64,000 nt of DNA from Chryseobacterium caseinilyticum (GTDB lineage: Bacteria > Bacteroidota > Bacteroidia > Flavobacteriales > Weeksellaceae), in assembly GCF_014837145.1 (NCBI RefSeq), contig NZ_JACYFS010000003.1, positions 37,397-101,396 of the forward strand, written 5' to 3'. Below are positions 1 to 9,597 of the stretch, in pieces. Each line of letters starts with the position of its first letter. The first letter of the stretch is position 1. The notes under the pieces are model-generated. The model saw only the letters and a program-made list of their open reading frames with translations. It was not told the origin of the DNA and searched no databases. A program made the position numbers and the translations under genes.

Positions 1-53
1 TTTATTTGAACAAACCCGATTTTGATGAAAATTTAGACGCCGTTCTTATATGA
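1..53 (+). CDS. 3' end of an unidentified gene (partial)
   Basis: Reading from base 3 gives an open frame of 16 codons ending NLDAVLI and a TGA at 51-53. It has the same strand and spacing as the genes that follow and is probably the C-terminus of a protein whose body lies before the window. The fragment is too short to identify. The 100 bases between it and the next start hold no gene and no clear hairpin. Confidence 0.35.
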   Translation, partial: YLNKPDFDENLDAVLI

Positions 54-155
54 AAAACTCCTCTTACCAAAATGCAAAGCTATTTTACGGACTCTTTTTT
101 GCATCTGAAGATAAAAAATGTTATCTTGTAAATCTTATAAATTATACAGAATTTA

Positions 156-1373
156 ATGCTAGAAAAGAAACAACATAATTACGAAAAGGCCATTCTGGTC
201 GGCGTTGTTACCCAAAATCAGGATGCAGAAAAGCTGCAGGAATATATGGACGAGCTGGAATTTCTTGCTCATACTGCTGGTGCTGAAGTGGACAGACGTT
301 TTACACAAAATTTAACTCAGCCTGACTCCAAAACCTTTGTAGGAAGCGGTAAAGCTCAGGAAATAAAAGAATACGTAAAAGAAAACGGGATTGGTACTAT
401 CATTTTTGATGATGAACTTTCGCCGTCACAGCTGAAAAATCTTGAAAAAGAAATTGAAGTTAAGATCCTCGACCGAACCAATCTGATCCTTGATATTTTT
501 GCCCAAAGAGCACAGACTTCTTATGCAAGAACTCAGGTAGAACTGGCGCAATATCAGTATTTACTTCCCCGCTTGAGTAAAATGTGGTCTCACTTAGATA
601 AACAGAAAGGGGGAATCGGGATGCGTGGTCCCGGTGAAACAGAAATTGAAACCGACAGAAGGATCATCCGCGACAGAATCAGTTTGCTGAAAGATAAACT
701 GAAAATCATCGACAAACAGATGGCGACTCAGCGGAACAACCGTGGAAAAGTAGTTCGTGCTGCTCTTGTTGGTTACACCAACGTTGGGAAATCTACCCTG
801 ATGAATGCTATTTCAAAGTCTGATGTTTTCGCCGAAAATAAACTGTTTGCAACGCTCGATACGACTGTAAGAAAAGTGGTGATTGGAAACTTACCTTTCC
901 TTTTAACTGATACGGTCGGATTTATCCGGAAATTACCTACTCAGCTTGTAGAATCTTTCAAATCTACTCTGGATGAGGTGCGTGAAGCTGATCTTCTGAT
1001 TCACGTTGTGGATATTTCTCATGAAAGTTTCGAAGATCACATCGAGTCTGTTAACCAGATTTTAATGGAAATTAATGCGCATCAGAAACCGATGGTCATG
1101 GTTTTCAATAAAATTGACGATTTCAGCTATGAAAAGAAAGATGAAGACGATCTTACTCCATCATCAAAGAAAAATATTTCTCTGGAAGAATGGAAGAAAA
1201 CATGGATGGCGAGATCTAAATATCCTACCGTTTTCATTTCGGCTTTGACGAAGGAAAATTTCCCTGAAATGAAGAGAATGATTTACGATGAGGTGATGAA
1301 AATCCACATTTCAAGATTCCCGTACAACGATTTTCTTTTTGAATATTTTGATAATGATGAAGAAAACAACTAA
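156..1373 (+). CDS. hflX: GTPase HflX
   Basis: HflX is a ribosome-associated GTPase that binds the 50S subunit and rescues or splits stalled ribosomes. The N-terminal HflX domain spans about residues 12-190 and contains the family motif GGIGMRGPGE at 152-161. The G domain follows with G1 GYTNVGKS at 206-213, G3 DTVGF at 252-256 and G4 NKID at 318-321. At 405 residues it has normal length. The start is the only ATG in a short AT-rich leader with no Shine-Dalgarno. It is followed after 12 bases by a DUF4919 gene on the same strand. Confidence 0.96.
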   Translation: MLEKKQHNYEKAILVGVVTQNQDAEKLQEYMDELEFLAHTAGAEVDRRFTQNLTQPDSKTFVGSGKAQEIKEYVKENGIGTIIFDDELSPSQLKNLEKEIEVKILDRTNLILDIFAQRAQTSYARTQVELAQYQYLLPRLSKMWSHLDKQKGGIGMRGPGETEIETDRRIIRDRISLLKDKLKIIDKQMATQRNNRGKVVRAALVGYTNVGKSTLMNAISKSDVFAENKLFATLDTTVRKVVIGNLPFLLTDTVGFIRKLPTQLVESFKSTLDEVREADLLIHVVDISHESFEDHIESVNQILMEINAHQKPMVMVFNKIDDFSYEKKDEDDLTPSSKKNISLEEWKKTWMARSKYPTVFISALTKENFPEMKRMIYDEVMKIHISRFPYNDFLFEYFDNDEENN

Positions 1374-1385
1374 AAATATATTCAG

Positions 1386-2012
1386 ATGAAAAAATATTTC
1401 ATCCTTTTTCTGATGCTTGGCTTTGGGCTGTTTTCTGCTCAGAAAGCAAACATCGACCTCAAAGATATTAAGAAAAATCTTCAGAATAAAAAGTCAGATT
1501 TTCATTATGACAAACTGATTTTCAAATACAAAGGTCTTCCAAAATCTTTAGACAGTCTGGAGGCTCAGCATCTGTATTACGGAAGAAATTATCAGAACAT
1601 CATTTCCACTTCAAGCGATGAATTTAAGAATCTTGCCAATGCTTTCAGAGATAAAGATGTTGACAAATCTATCACGCTTGGAAAGGAAATTTACGGGAAA
1701 GACCCGACCAATCTTGATGTCTTATTAATTCTGCTTCGTGGCTATGAAATGAAGCAGGACATCACCAATTTTTCGCACCACATGAATCAGCTCCGAAGCT
1801 TAACCGACGCTATTAAAAGTTCGGGCGACGGAAAATCCGAAAAAACAGCTTACGTTGTCAATTCTGTGGGTGACGAATACATTCTCCTCAACATGCTTCA
1901 GATCGGGCAGGATTACTCGCGCGGTTCTCAGGCCGCCAATGGCGCGATGTACGATGTTTGGTCAAAAGGAGATCAGAAACTCTATATAAAAGTACTTTAC
2001 ACAGGCTTTTAA
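1386..2012 (+). CDS. DUF4919 family exported protein
   Basis: The 208-residue protein has a cleavable signal peptide (about residues 1-18, ending FGLFSAQ). The mature part matches what I know of DUF4919, a Bacteroidota family: a 'YDKLIFKYKGLPKSLD' segment followed by HLYYGRNYQ, and a C-terminal strand KLYIKVLYTGF. The family has no known function. It is predicted to be periplasmic or outer-membrane associated. It lies 12 bases after hflX and 15 bases before the antiporter gene, so the three are probably co-transcribed. Confidence 0.72.
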   Translation: MKKYFILFLMLGFGLFSAQKANIDLKDIKKNLQNKKSDFHYDKLIFKYKGLPKSLDSLEAQHLYYGRNYQNIISTSSDEFKNLANAFRDKDVDKSITLGKEIYGKDPTNLDVLLILLRGYEMKQDITNFSHHMNQLRSLTDAIKSSGDGKSEKTAYVVNSVGDEYILLNMLQIGQDYSRGSQAANGAMYDVWSKGDQKLYIKVLYTGF

Positions 2013-2027
2013 ACTTAAAATTTTTTA

Positions 2028-3317
2028 ATGGAATTATACTATTCATTTTCAGCACTTATCGTTTTAGCATCTATATTCGCCTACATCAATTACAGGTTTT
2101 TAAAACTTCCGAGCACCATCGGAATTATGGTTATTGCCATTGTGGTTTCTATCATTCTGGTATTATTTGGTGAAAATTTTCTTCCAAAAACATTCAGTCA
2201 TTTAAATGATCTGATGAACAGCATCGACTTTACAGAGGTCCTGATGGGAGCGATGTTAAATTTCCTTCTTTTTGCGGGAGGAATTCACATTAACATCAAT
2301 GATTTAAAGGAACAGTTCCGGCCGGTGCTGATATTTTCTACAGCCGGCGTTATCATATCGACCTTCATTGTCGGTTTTGGAATGTTTTACCTCTTGCCGT
2401 TAGTAGGTTTGAAAATACCGTTTATCTACTGTCTGGTTTTCGGAGCTTTGATTTCTCCTACTGACCCTGTGGCAGTTTTAAGTGTTTTGAAGCAGGCCAA
2501 TGTCTCAAAAGCTCTGGAGACAAAAATTGCCGGCGAGTCGCTTTTCAATGACGGTATGGCAGTTGTGGTTTTCACCGTTGTATTGCAGCTGGCTATAGGA
2601 AAAGAAGTTGATTTGGGTATAGAAAATATAGGAATTTTACTCCTTCATGAAGCAGGCGGAGGTCTTCTTTTAGGTGTTGTTTTAGGATGGATAACTTCAA
2701 GACTGATGCGTGAAGTGGATGATTACATCATTTCAGTTTTGGTAACACTTGCAGTAGTGATGGGTGGTTATCTTGTTGCACGTCAGATGCATGTTTCAGG
2801 ACCTTTGACGATGGTTGCAGCGGGATTATTTATGGGTAATTTCAATGTTAAATTTAAAATGAAATCTGTCACTCAGGATTATTTAATTAAATTCTGGGAA
2901 CTGATTGATGAGATTCTGAATGCTGTTCTATTCCTGTTTATCGGCTTTGAGCTGTTGATGATTAAGGATTTAAATCATTTTGTCATTCCTGGTTTGATCG
3001 CTATTGTGGTTGTATTGGTTGCTAGATTTGTTTCGATTTGGGGACCTACGAAATTCATGTCTTTCAGAACAAGATTCAGTCCGCAGACGATAAAAGTTCT
3101 GTTTTGGGGTGGAATTCGTGGCGGTGTTTCCATCGCACTGGCAATGTCTATTCCGAAAGGAGAATACCACAACACGATCTTAAGTATTACTTATTTTGTG
3201 GTTGTGTTTTCAATTATCGTTCAGGGACTTACAATTGCCAAAGTCGCCAACCCGAAAAAGATTGCTGACGAAGAAAAAAGTCTTGAATCTACTGCGATGG
3301 CAGAAAATCAGAATTAA
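2028..3317 (+). CDS. Cation:proton antiporter, CPA1 (NhaP) type
   Basis: An inner-membrane antiporter expected to exchange Na+ or K+ for H+. It is almost wholly hydrophobic, with roughly 12 membrane segments over 429 residues. The ion-binding region reads LISPTDPVAVLSVLK at about 142-156, followed by GESLFNDGMAVVVF (about 168-181); these TDP and ND signatures are typical of CPA1 exchangers. A further motif GGIRGGVSIALAMS lies near 362-375. There is no large C-terminal regulatory domain, only a short charged tail. Ion preference cannot be read from sequence. Confidence 0.9.
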   Translation: MELYYSFSALIVLASIFAYINYRFLKLPSTIGIMVIAIVVSIILVLFGENFLPKTFSHLNDLMNSIDFTEVLMGAMLNFLLFAGGIHININDLKEQFRPVLIFSTAGVIISTFIVGFGMFYLLPLVGLKIPFIYCLVFGALISPTDPVAVLSVLKQANVSKALETKIAGESLFNDGMAVVVFTVVLQLAIGKEVDLGIENIGILLLHEAGGGLLLGVVLGWITSRLMREVDDYIISVLVTLAVVMGGYLVARQMHVSGPLTMVAAGLFMGNFNVKFKMKSVTQDYLIKFWELIDEILNAVLFLFIGFELLMIKDLNHFVIPGLIAIVVVLVARFVSIWGPTKFMSFRTRFSPQTIKVLFWGGIRGGVSIALAMSIPKGEYHNTILSITYFVVVFSIIVQGLTIAKVANPKKIADEEKSLESTAMAENQN

Positions 3318-3323
3318 TTTCTC

Positions 3324-4034
3324 ATGCTTAAAGAACTGAAAACCGCCCTTGCAGAACTTGCCATTCCTGAGAAAGCAGCTTTTCTTCCTAAATTTTTTAA
3401 AACCGGGAAAGGTGAATATGGTGAAGGCGATCTGTTTCTGGGCGTAAAAGTTCCAGACCAGCGGGCGGTGGCGAAAGAGTTTTACACCAAGATTTCTTTA
3501 GATGAAATCGCTGAACTTCTTTCCTCGAAGTATCACGAACACCGATTGACAGCACTTTTCATGCTGATTTCAAAATTTGAAAAGACAAAGGACAATTCTG
3601 TAAAAGACGAAATCGTTCAGTTTTACCTGAATAATCTTGAAGGAATCAACAACTGGGATTTGGCAGACACCAGCTGCTACAAAATCTTAGGCCGCTATGC
3701 CTTTGAAAATCAAAAAGATGACCTTCTGATCAACCTTTCTGAGTCCGAAGATATGTGGCACAAAAGAATTGCAGTTGTAGGCACGATGCATTACGTAAAA
3801 AAAGGTAATTTTGAGCTGACAAAAAAACTGGTTTTGAGAAACCTCTTTCACAGTCACGACCTGATGCACAAGGCAAATGGATGGCTTTTGCGTGAAATGG
3901 GAAATAAAAATGAAACTGAATTAATCGGGTTCCTAAATTCTCACTACAGAAAAATGCCCCGAACCAGCCTTCGTTACGCGATTGAGAAATTGGATGAAAA
4001 CCTGAGGCAGGATTATTTAAAAGGAAAAATTTAG
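3324..4034 (+). CDS. DNA alkylation repair protein, AlkD-like
   Basis: This family consists of HEAT-like helical repeat DNA glycosylases that remove alkylated purines without flipping the base. The 236-residue protein shows the family landmarks: a GEGDLFLGVKVPDQRAVAKE segment (about 34-53), NNWDLADTSC (about 111-120), and MWHKRIAVVGT followed by HDLMHKANGWLLREMG near the C-terminus. Trp and Asp residues in these motifs form the lesion pocket in AlkD. It starts 6 bases after the antiporter stop, so translation is probably coupled. The exact substrate is not known. Confidence 0.88.
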   Translation: MLKELKTALAELAIPEKAAFLPKFFKTGKGEYGEGDLFLGVKVPDQRAVAKEFYTKISLDEIAELLSSKYHEHRLTALFMLISKFEKTKDNSVKDEIVQFYLNNLEGINNWDLADTSCYKILGRYAFENQKDDLLINLSESEDMWHKRIAVVGTMHYVKKGNFELTKKLVLRNLFHSHDLMHKANGWLLREMGNKNETELIGFLNSHYRKMPRTSLRYAIEKLDENLRQDYLKGKI

Positions 4035-4054
4035 ACATCAACACGGATTTTTAT

Positions 4055-4717
4055 ATGAAATTAAAATACTTTTTGTTCCTGATGCCATTGCTGCTTCTTA
4101 CAAGTTGCTTTGATATCTTAGACAAAGTCAACATCAGGGCCGACGGAAGCGGCGATTATACTTTGATTTTAAATGCCAGCAAAAGCAAAACAAGAATTGC
4201 TTCCCTGTCTAAAATGGAAACCGTGAACGGCAAAAAAGTTCCCAAAAGATCTGAAATTGAATCTAAAATCAATCAGGCGGCCCAGATTTTTAAAACCACT
4301 CCCGGAATTTCTAATGTGAAAACATCGATGGATTTTGACAATTACATCATTAAACTCAGCTGCAGTTTCAAGAAAATTGAAAACATCAACACCGGTCTGG
4401 AAAATTTAAAGGCAAAAAACATCATCGGAAAAATGATTCCTACGAATATGTACAGCCAGAATATTCAGAACAAAACACTTACGAGAAATAAAATCAATAC
4501 TTTCAAAGAAGATTACAACAAGCTCAGCGCGGCAGACAAAGAAGTTTTCGCTACGGCAAAATACGTTTCTGTAATGCAGTTTGAAAACACCATTAAATCC
4601 CAAAGCAACAGTCTTTACCAGCTTTCGCCCAACAAAAAAGCACTGAAGCTTGATGGTAATATTTTAGATTTTATCCTTCAGAAAAAACAGCTCCACAACA
4701 ACATTCAATTTCAATAA
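4055..4717 (+). CDS. Hypothetical lipoprotein
   Basis: The N-terminus is a lipoprotein signal with lipobox LLTSC (Cys18). The 220-residue protein then reads as an extracytoplasmic domain that begins VNIRADGSGDYTLIL, a pattern seen in Bacteroidota lipoproteins that carry an internal beta-sandwich segment. I do not recognise a named family. It is 12 bases upstream of the 702-residue exported protein and 20 bases after the AlkD-like gene, which suggests that it works with the two exported proteins that follow. Confidence 0.7.
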   Translation: MKLKYFLFLMPLLLLTSCFDILDKVNIRADGSGDYTLILNASKSKTRIASLSKMETVNGKKVPKRSEIESKINQAAQIFKTTPGISNVKTSMDFDNYIIKLSCSFKKIENINTGLENLKAKNIIGKMIPTNMYSQNIQNKTLTRNKINTFKEDYNKLSAADKEVFATAKYVSVMQFENTIKSQSNSLYQLSPNKKALKLDGNILDFILQKKQLHNNIQFQ

Positions 4718-4729
4718 ACCAAAAACTTC

Positions 4730-6838
4730 ATGAAAACATATTTAATAAAAACACAGAAGATCTTTTTCATGCTCTTCGCGTTTGCATATCTCGGTGCACA
4801 GCAGAGCCCGAAGTTGCCAAAAGACGCACTTTTCTACATGGAAATCAACGGGAAGCAGCTTAATAAAAAAATAAACTGGGAGAAAGTAAATCCGTTTTTC
4901 AAGGAACTTTCAAAGGATAATGACAAGAAAACCACTTCGTGGAATGACTTTTCAAAAACCGGAATAAAATACGACGCAACACAGTATCACTACGCTTCGG
5001 CAAATGATTCCATTTACGCTTATACAACTTACTTTACTTTAGACAACACTTCAAAATTTACCGAATTCATTAATTCTGTGAAGAAAAAAGGTCAGGAAGT
5101 CACCAAAAAAAGCAATTACGAATTTGTAGACATCGACGACAATATTTTTGTGGCGTGGAACGACAAAAAAGCCGTTCTCAAAATGATGAACTACAGCAAA
5201 CCATACGATTATGATGTGTATGCAGACAGTACAGTGGCAGTGGTAGACAGCACGGCAGCAGCCGTAGACAGTGTTGCAGTGGATGCAGATTACGAAATAG
5301 AAGCAGAAAAACCGTTTGATTATAAAGAGGAAATTCAGAACCTAAAAGATGAAATTTCCTACATCAAACAAAACATCAAAGACAACAATGCTGAAATTGT
5401 GAAACTTCAGAAAGACATAAAATATCTCGAAAAGCACAAAAAATATCCTGAAGAAAAAACGACGGAAGCCATCAGAGACACCACCTATAAAGAAGGCAGC
5501 TACGAAGAGGAAATTCCGCCACCGCCGCCTGTAGGACCACGGAAATCTGGTGAAGAGGAAGACCAGACAGAAGAAATGGATGACTACGATTATGAAGCAG
5601 AAGCCGTTGCCGACTCACTCTTTATGAAGGAAATGGATTCGATTAATATCGAGACTTTCAAAATGGTGAAGAAGTTTGCAGAAGCAGATTTCGACAAATA
5701 TTTCAGTTCAAATCTTGAGCTTGAAGTAGCGAAAGATATTTTGAGTTTCAGAGACAGCAATTCTGACATATTTATTCATACAGATTATGGTAAAATTTTC
5801 GGATTAAAATCTTACAGAAGCTTTTACAGAGAGTTTGATATTGAAAATCTTGTAGGAAAAATGTACAATTCCAATTCGTCATACAATCTTTATTTTGACG
5901 ACGATAAGGTGAGGCTCATCAACAACTACCAACACAAAGACAGCAATATCAACAACAGTTTTGCCGCCGTCTACAAAGGTAAAAAGAACAAAAAACTCAC
6001 TGCTCTTATCAATGATAAAAGCATTGGATATTATGCGATGAACCTCAACGGCTACAAATATTTTGACCTCATCTACACTTTATTTGAAAACACCGGTGAC
6101 GGAAAATATCAGAAAGAAATTCAGCTGATGATGGAAACGGTGAAAATCGTTTTGGACGAAGAAGCCATCTCTAAAATCGCTCCCGGAAACGGAATTTTTG
6201 TTTTGAACGAACTGAAATCAAAAAAAGTAGAATATACAGATTTTGAGTACGACGACGATTACAACGAAAAGGAAGTCACGAAAACCAAAGATGTAATGTT
6301 TCCGGATTTCACGTTTGCATTTGCAACGGAAAATGAAAAGTACTGGAGCAGAATTTTCGACATGCTTGTTTCAAACAAAGACACAAAAGAAAAATTCATT
6401 AAAGATGGTGATTTCTATAAATTCAAAGAAGGAACAAATCAGGGACCGGTTGATCAGCTGTATTTTACTGTAAAAGACGGTATTGTTTATCTGACGACGG
6501 CAAAAGAAAACATCAACCCGAAATCCCAGACAGACATTTCAAAAAAATGGATGAAAGATTCTGAAAAATATGCAGTTTCAGGAAGATTTGACCTTCAGAA
6601 ATTACTCATCGGTCTCAATCAGGAATTCAAGGATTCATCTGAAATAAAATTGCTGAATTTAATGAAGAAAAATGCCGGAGAATTCAATTACAAAAGTGAA
6701 GTGAAAGGCAACAGCATACAGACTGAGATTGATTATAAAATTAAAACGTCTGCTGAAAACAGCCTGATGTATTTCTTTAATCTGGTAGATGAAATCTATA
6801 AAATATCTGAGTCTGAGAAAAAAAATCAGCCTTTGTAA
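4730..6838 (+). CDS. Large exported protein with coiled coil, DUF4836-like
   Basis: The 702-residue protein has a signal peptide (residues 1-23, ending LGAQ). The mature N-terminus KLPKDALFYMEINGKQL follows the 'IPKDA...V.I..K.L' pattern I associate with DUF4836 proteins of Bacteroidota. Residues 168-188 repeat VDS, 198-238 form a predicted coiled coil, and 257-300 is a Pro- and acid-rich linker (PPPPP, EEEDQTEE). The rest looks beta-rich. Its stop codon directly abuts the ATG of the next gene, whose product has the same layout in its first 150 residues. Function unknown. Confidence 0.68.
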   Translation: MKTYLIKTQKIFFMLFAFAYLGAQQSPKLPKDALFYMEINGKQLNKKINWEKVNPFFKELSKDNDKKTTSWNDFSKTGIKYDATQYHYASANDSIYAYTTYFTLDNTSKFTEFINSVKKKGQEVTKKSNYEFVDIDDNIFVAWNDKKAVLKMMNYSKPYDYDVYADSTVAVVDSTAAAVDSVAVDADYEIEAEKPFDYKEEIQNLKDEISYIKQNIKDNNAEIVKLQKDIKYLEKHKKYPEEKTTEAIRDTTYKEGSYEEEIPPPPPVGPRKSGEEEDQTEEMDDYDYEAEAVADSLFMKEMDSINIETFKMVKKFAEADFDKYFSSNLELEVAKDILSFRDSNSDIFIHTDYGKIFGLKSYRSFYREFDIENLVGKMYNSNSSYNLYFDDDKVRLINNYQHKDSNINNSFAAVYKGKKNKKLTALINDKSIGYYAMNLNGYKYFDLIYTLFENTGDGKYQKEIQLMMETVKIVLDEEAISKIAPGNGIFVLNELKSKKVEYTDFEYDDDYNEKEVTKTKDVMFPDFTFAFATENEKYWSRIFDMLVSNKDTKEKFIKDGDFYKFKEGTNQGPVDQLYFTVKDGIVYLTTAKENINPKSQTDISKKWMKDSEKYAVSGRFDLQKLLIGLNQEFKDSSEIKLLNLMKKNAGEFNYKSEVKGNSIQTEIDYKIKTSAENSLMYFFNLVDEIYKISESEKKNQPL

Positions 6839-8059
6839 ATGAAAAGACGGCTTCTTTTTCTGGTGTGTGTTATCGTACTTTTGGCGGTGTATTTCATTCT
6901 TTATCATAAAAACAAAGAACTGAAATACATCCCAGACGGTGCAGATGCTGTGGTTTTGATTGATGTAAAAAATTTCACAAGAAAATATCTTTCTGAAACA
7001 GTTCTGCATCCCTCAGTCTGGTTGAAAGAAGGCGATAAAAAAGCCGGGATTTCATGGAAAGATGCCGGAATTAAAATTCCGGATTTTGTGCAGCTTTTCC
7101 ATCTTAAAAATGAAGGTTTTTCAAACTGGTACATGGTTTTAGAAATTAAAAACAGGAAAGAATTTGAATCTTTTTTAAAAGACCAAAATTTTCAGACCAA
7201 AGGCAACAGTCTCTACACAAACGGAAATATTTTCCTGAAGATCAACGGAGAAATCTGCATCGCCGGAACTTCTCAGAGATCATTTGAAACCATTGAAAGC
7301 TCTTTAAAATCAAACAAAATTCTATGGAATGCCGATGATTTTATGACTGATGGAATTGGAAGTTTAGGAATTATTAATGGAAAAAACAGAGAAAACTATT
7401 CGATTCATTTAAATGATGAAAATATCGAAATTTCCAACTTTACTGATTTTAAAAAGGCTGAAACTGCTTTTTCTCAAAACATAAATCAAACCGATTTTCT
7501 TACTGCTCAGCTTGAACAAAAAAACATTCAGACCTTTTCGAATCTCTTTAAAACTGAAATTTTTTCTCATCCGGAAATCAATTCGGTTGAAATGAATGCT
7601 GATTTAAAACAAATTACAGACACCATCATCAGCTATGATTACGATGATAATTTCAATGAAGTTGAAAAAGTCAGCTATCAGAAGATCGTTCAGCCACAGT
7701 ATCTGATTCAGATTAAAACCAAAAATTCCGATGAAGTCTGGAATTATTTTGAACAGAAAAAATTCATCAGTCCGCAAAATCAGTTTACAGCGATTCCTTT
7801 TCTGCCCAACAAAATTTCGAGAGATGAGAACGGAATTTTAATTAACACTGTAAACCATCCAAAAATCAAAAAAAGTTCTGAGGCGAATTTTATTTTAATT
7901 AAAAACAACCCCTTACTGCTTTCATCATTTAAAAGCTTATCTCCCAAAATCACAAAAAAGGTACGTGAGCTGGAATCTGTACTGTACTGGAATGATAAAA
8001 AGCAAACTTTGGTACGTTTTCAGTTTAAGTCTGGCAATCTCCCATTAATCCTGAGATAA
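6839..8059 (+). CDS. Exported or membrane-anchored protein related to the preceding gene
   Basis: The 406-residue product starts with one hydrophobic segment (residues 4-20, no obvious cleavage site), so it may be anchored. The following YIPDGADAVVLIDVKNF, the SWKDAGIKIPD stretch and a 'F.L.N...F..F' segment parallel residues 29-150 of the 702-residue protein upstream, suggesting paralogous domains. The coiled coil and acidic linker are missing. The start ATG comes immediately after the upstream TAA, so translation is very likely coupled. No function is known. Confidence 0.65.
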   Translation: MKRRLLFLVCVIVLLAVYFILYHKNKELKYIPDGADAVVLIDVKNFTRKYLSETVLHPSVWLKEGDKKAGISWKDAGIKIPDFVQLFHLKNEGFSNWYMVLEIKNRKEFESFLKDQNFQTKGNSLYTNGNIFLKINGEICIAGTSQRSFETIESSLKSNKILWNADDFMTDGIGSLGIINGKNRENYSIHLNDENIEISNFTDFKKAETAFSQNINQTDFLTAQLEQKNIQTFSNLFKTEIFSHPEINSVEMNADLKQITDTIISYDYDDNFNEVEKVSYQKIVQPQYLIQIKTKNSDEVWNYFEQKKFISPQNQFTAIPFLPNKISRDENGILINTVNHPKIKKSSEANFILIKNNPLLLSSFKSLSPKITKKVRELESVLYWNDKKQTLVRFQFKSGNLPLILR

Positions 8060-8076
8060 AACTTAAATTATATCCG

Positions 8077-8415
8077 ATGAATGCCGATGATCTCGCTCTA
8101 ATCAGAACTTTTACGCATTATTTTTTACATCTTATTTTTCCTGCTGCCATCGCGTATCTTTTCTTCCAACCTCACTGGAAAAAGGCTTATGTTATCATGC
8201 TGGCCACCATGCTTGTAGATCTCGATCATCTACTGGCCAACCCAATTTTTGATCCCAACAGAATGAGTGTCGGTTTTCACATTCTTCACTCCTACCCTGC
8301 GATTGCGGTGTATTTTTTGATGCTTTTTTTTAAAGGAAATATCAGAATTGTTGCTGTTGGTCTGCTCTTTCACATGCTCACCGATTTTCAGGACTTTATG
8401 TTTTGGCAACATTAA
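8077..8415 (+). CDS. DUF6122 family membrane protein
   Basis: A 112-residue protein with about four membrane helices. Conserved-looking polar residues lie at the helix ends: RTFTHYFLH near the N-terminus, MLVDLDHLLANP in the middle, FHILHSYPA, and LLFHMLTDFQD at the C-terminus. The His/Asp pattern resembles that of membrane-bound metal-dependent hydrolases (the YdjM/LexA-regulated group), and I associate the whole with DUF6122. The biochemical role is unknown. It starts 17 bases after the exported-protein gene and may be the last gene of that unit. Confidence 0.66.
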   Translation: MNADDLALIRTFTHYFLHLIFPAAIAYLFFQPHWKKAYVIMLATMLVDLDHLLANPIFDPNRMSVGFHILHSYPAIAVYFLMLFFKGNIRIVAVGLLFHMLTDFQDFMFWQH

Positions 8416-8480
8416 AATTTGATTAATGTTTTCTTTTAATATTGCCCTTTCAATAGATTTTTTGTATTTTAGAGACTGTT

Positions 8481-9551
8481 ATGAAGCTAAAAGAATTTTT
8501 ACACTACACCTACATTTTCCCTGTGCTGGCGGTAATTTATTACTTTCTGGGATTTATGGGAACCGGAGTTATATCTGACGTTATTGCCGGAATTCTTTTA
8601 ACCGGAAGCGTACTGTCTGCAGTTCATCATGCTGAAGTTGTAGCACACAAGGTCGGCGAACCTTACGGAACGATCATTCTTGCACTCTGTATCACAATTA
8701 TTGAGGTCGCTCTGATTGTTTCTTTAATGGTAGCTGGTGGCGAACAGGCAATTACCCTCGCCCGTGACACCGTTTTTGCCGCGGTGATGATTATTCTGAA
8801 CGGTATTATCGGTATCTGTGTATTGGTGGGAGGTGTGAAATATTTTGAACAGTTTTTTGCCCGGACTTCAGCAACAACTTATCTTGTGAGTATTGTTTCA
8901 ATTCTTGTGATCACACTGGTACTCCCGAATTTTACCTCAAGCGTTAACGGACCTTATTATAATAATGCGCAGCTGGTCTTTGTTTCTATTGCGTGTCTCG
9001 TTATTTACGGAGTTTTCCTGATGGTTCAGACGGTAAGACACAGAAGTTATTTTGTCCCGGCGGACGGTAATGCAGAAGAGTATTATATTCCGAGTAAAGC
9101 TCAGGCAATTAACAGTTTTATCTTTTTGGTCATCTGTCTTGTGATCGTCGTTTTATTAGCTAAAGGACTTTCGGGAACGATTGAAGATATGGTACAGAGC
9201 ATGGGCGCTCCGAAGTCATTGGTAGGTGTTATTATTGCAGCGGTCGTGTTGCTTCCTGAAGGACTTGCCGCAATTCGTGCAGCAAGAAACAATCAGATAC
9301 AGTCGAGTTTAAATTTAGCCTTGGGATCGGCTTTGGCGAGTATCGGTTTAAGTATTCCTGCGATTTCTGCGGTAAGCATTATGTACGATATTCCGCTGGT
9401 TTTAGGTTTAGATAAGAAAGATATTATTTTACTTACTTTATCCGTGTTTATCGTGATGTTGTCGTTGAGCAGAGGGAAAACGAATGTGCTGTATGGAACT
9501 GTGTTGCTGGTTAATTTAGCGGCTTATATTTTTACGGTGATTGTGCCATAA
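8481..9551 (+). CDS. chaA: Calcium/sodium:proton exchanger, ChaA-like
   Basis: A CaCA-superfamily cation exchanger of 356 residues with about 11 membrane segments. The two alpha-repeat motifs are visible: ITIIEVALIVSLMVAGG (about 71-87), and LLPEGLAAIRAARNNQIQ followed by SLNLALGSALASIG (about 258-290). The acidic residues in these repeats bind the transported cation. It is likely to export Ca2+ or Na+ in exchange for H+. It converges on the truncated haemoglobin gene, with a tandem repeat in the 40 bases between the stops. Confidence 0.88.
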   Translation: MKLKEFLHYTYIFPVLAVIYYFLGFMGTGVISDVIAGILLTGSVLSAVHHAEVVAHKVGEPYGTIILALCITIIEVALIVSLMVAGGEQAITLARDTVFAAVMIILNGIIGICVLVGGVKYFEQFFARTSATTYLVSIVSILVITLVLPNFTSSVNGPYYNNAQLVFVSIACLVIYGVFLMVQTVRHRSYFVPADGNAEEYYIPSKAQAINSFIFLVICLVIVVLLAKGLSGTIEDMVQSMGAPKSLVGVIIAAVVLLPEGLAAIRAARNNQIQSSLNLALGSALASIGLSIPAISAVSIMYDIPLVLGLDKKDIILLTLSVFIVMLSLSRGKTNVLYGTVLLVNLAAYIFTVIVP

Positions 9552-9554
9552 TTT

Positions 9555-9597
9555 AGGTTAAGGTTAAGGTTAAGGTTAAGGCAAAATTAAGGTTAAA
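9555..9597. repeat. Tandem AGGTTA repeat at a convergent junction
   Basis: Four contiguous copies of the hexamer AGGTTA (9555-9578), then a further copy after nine bases. It fills the gap between the stop codons of the exchanger and the haemoglobin gene. A TTAACC array (the same unit inverted) lies at 25085-25105, also between convergent genes. Confidence 0.85.
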
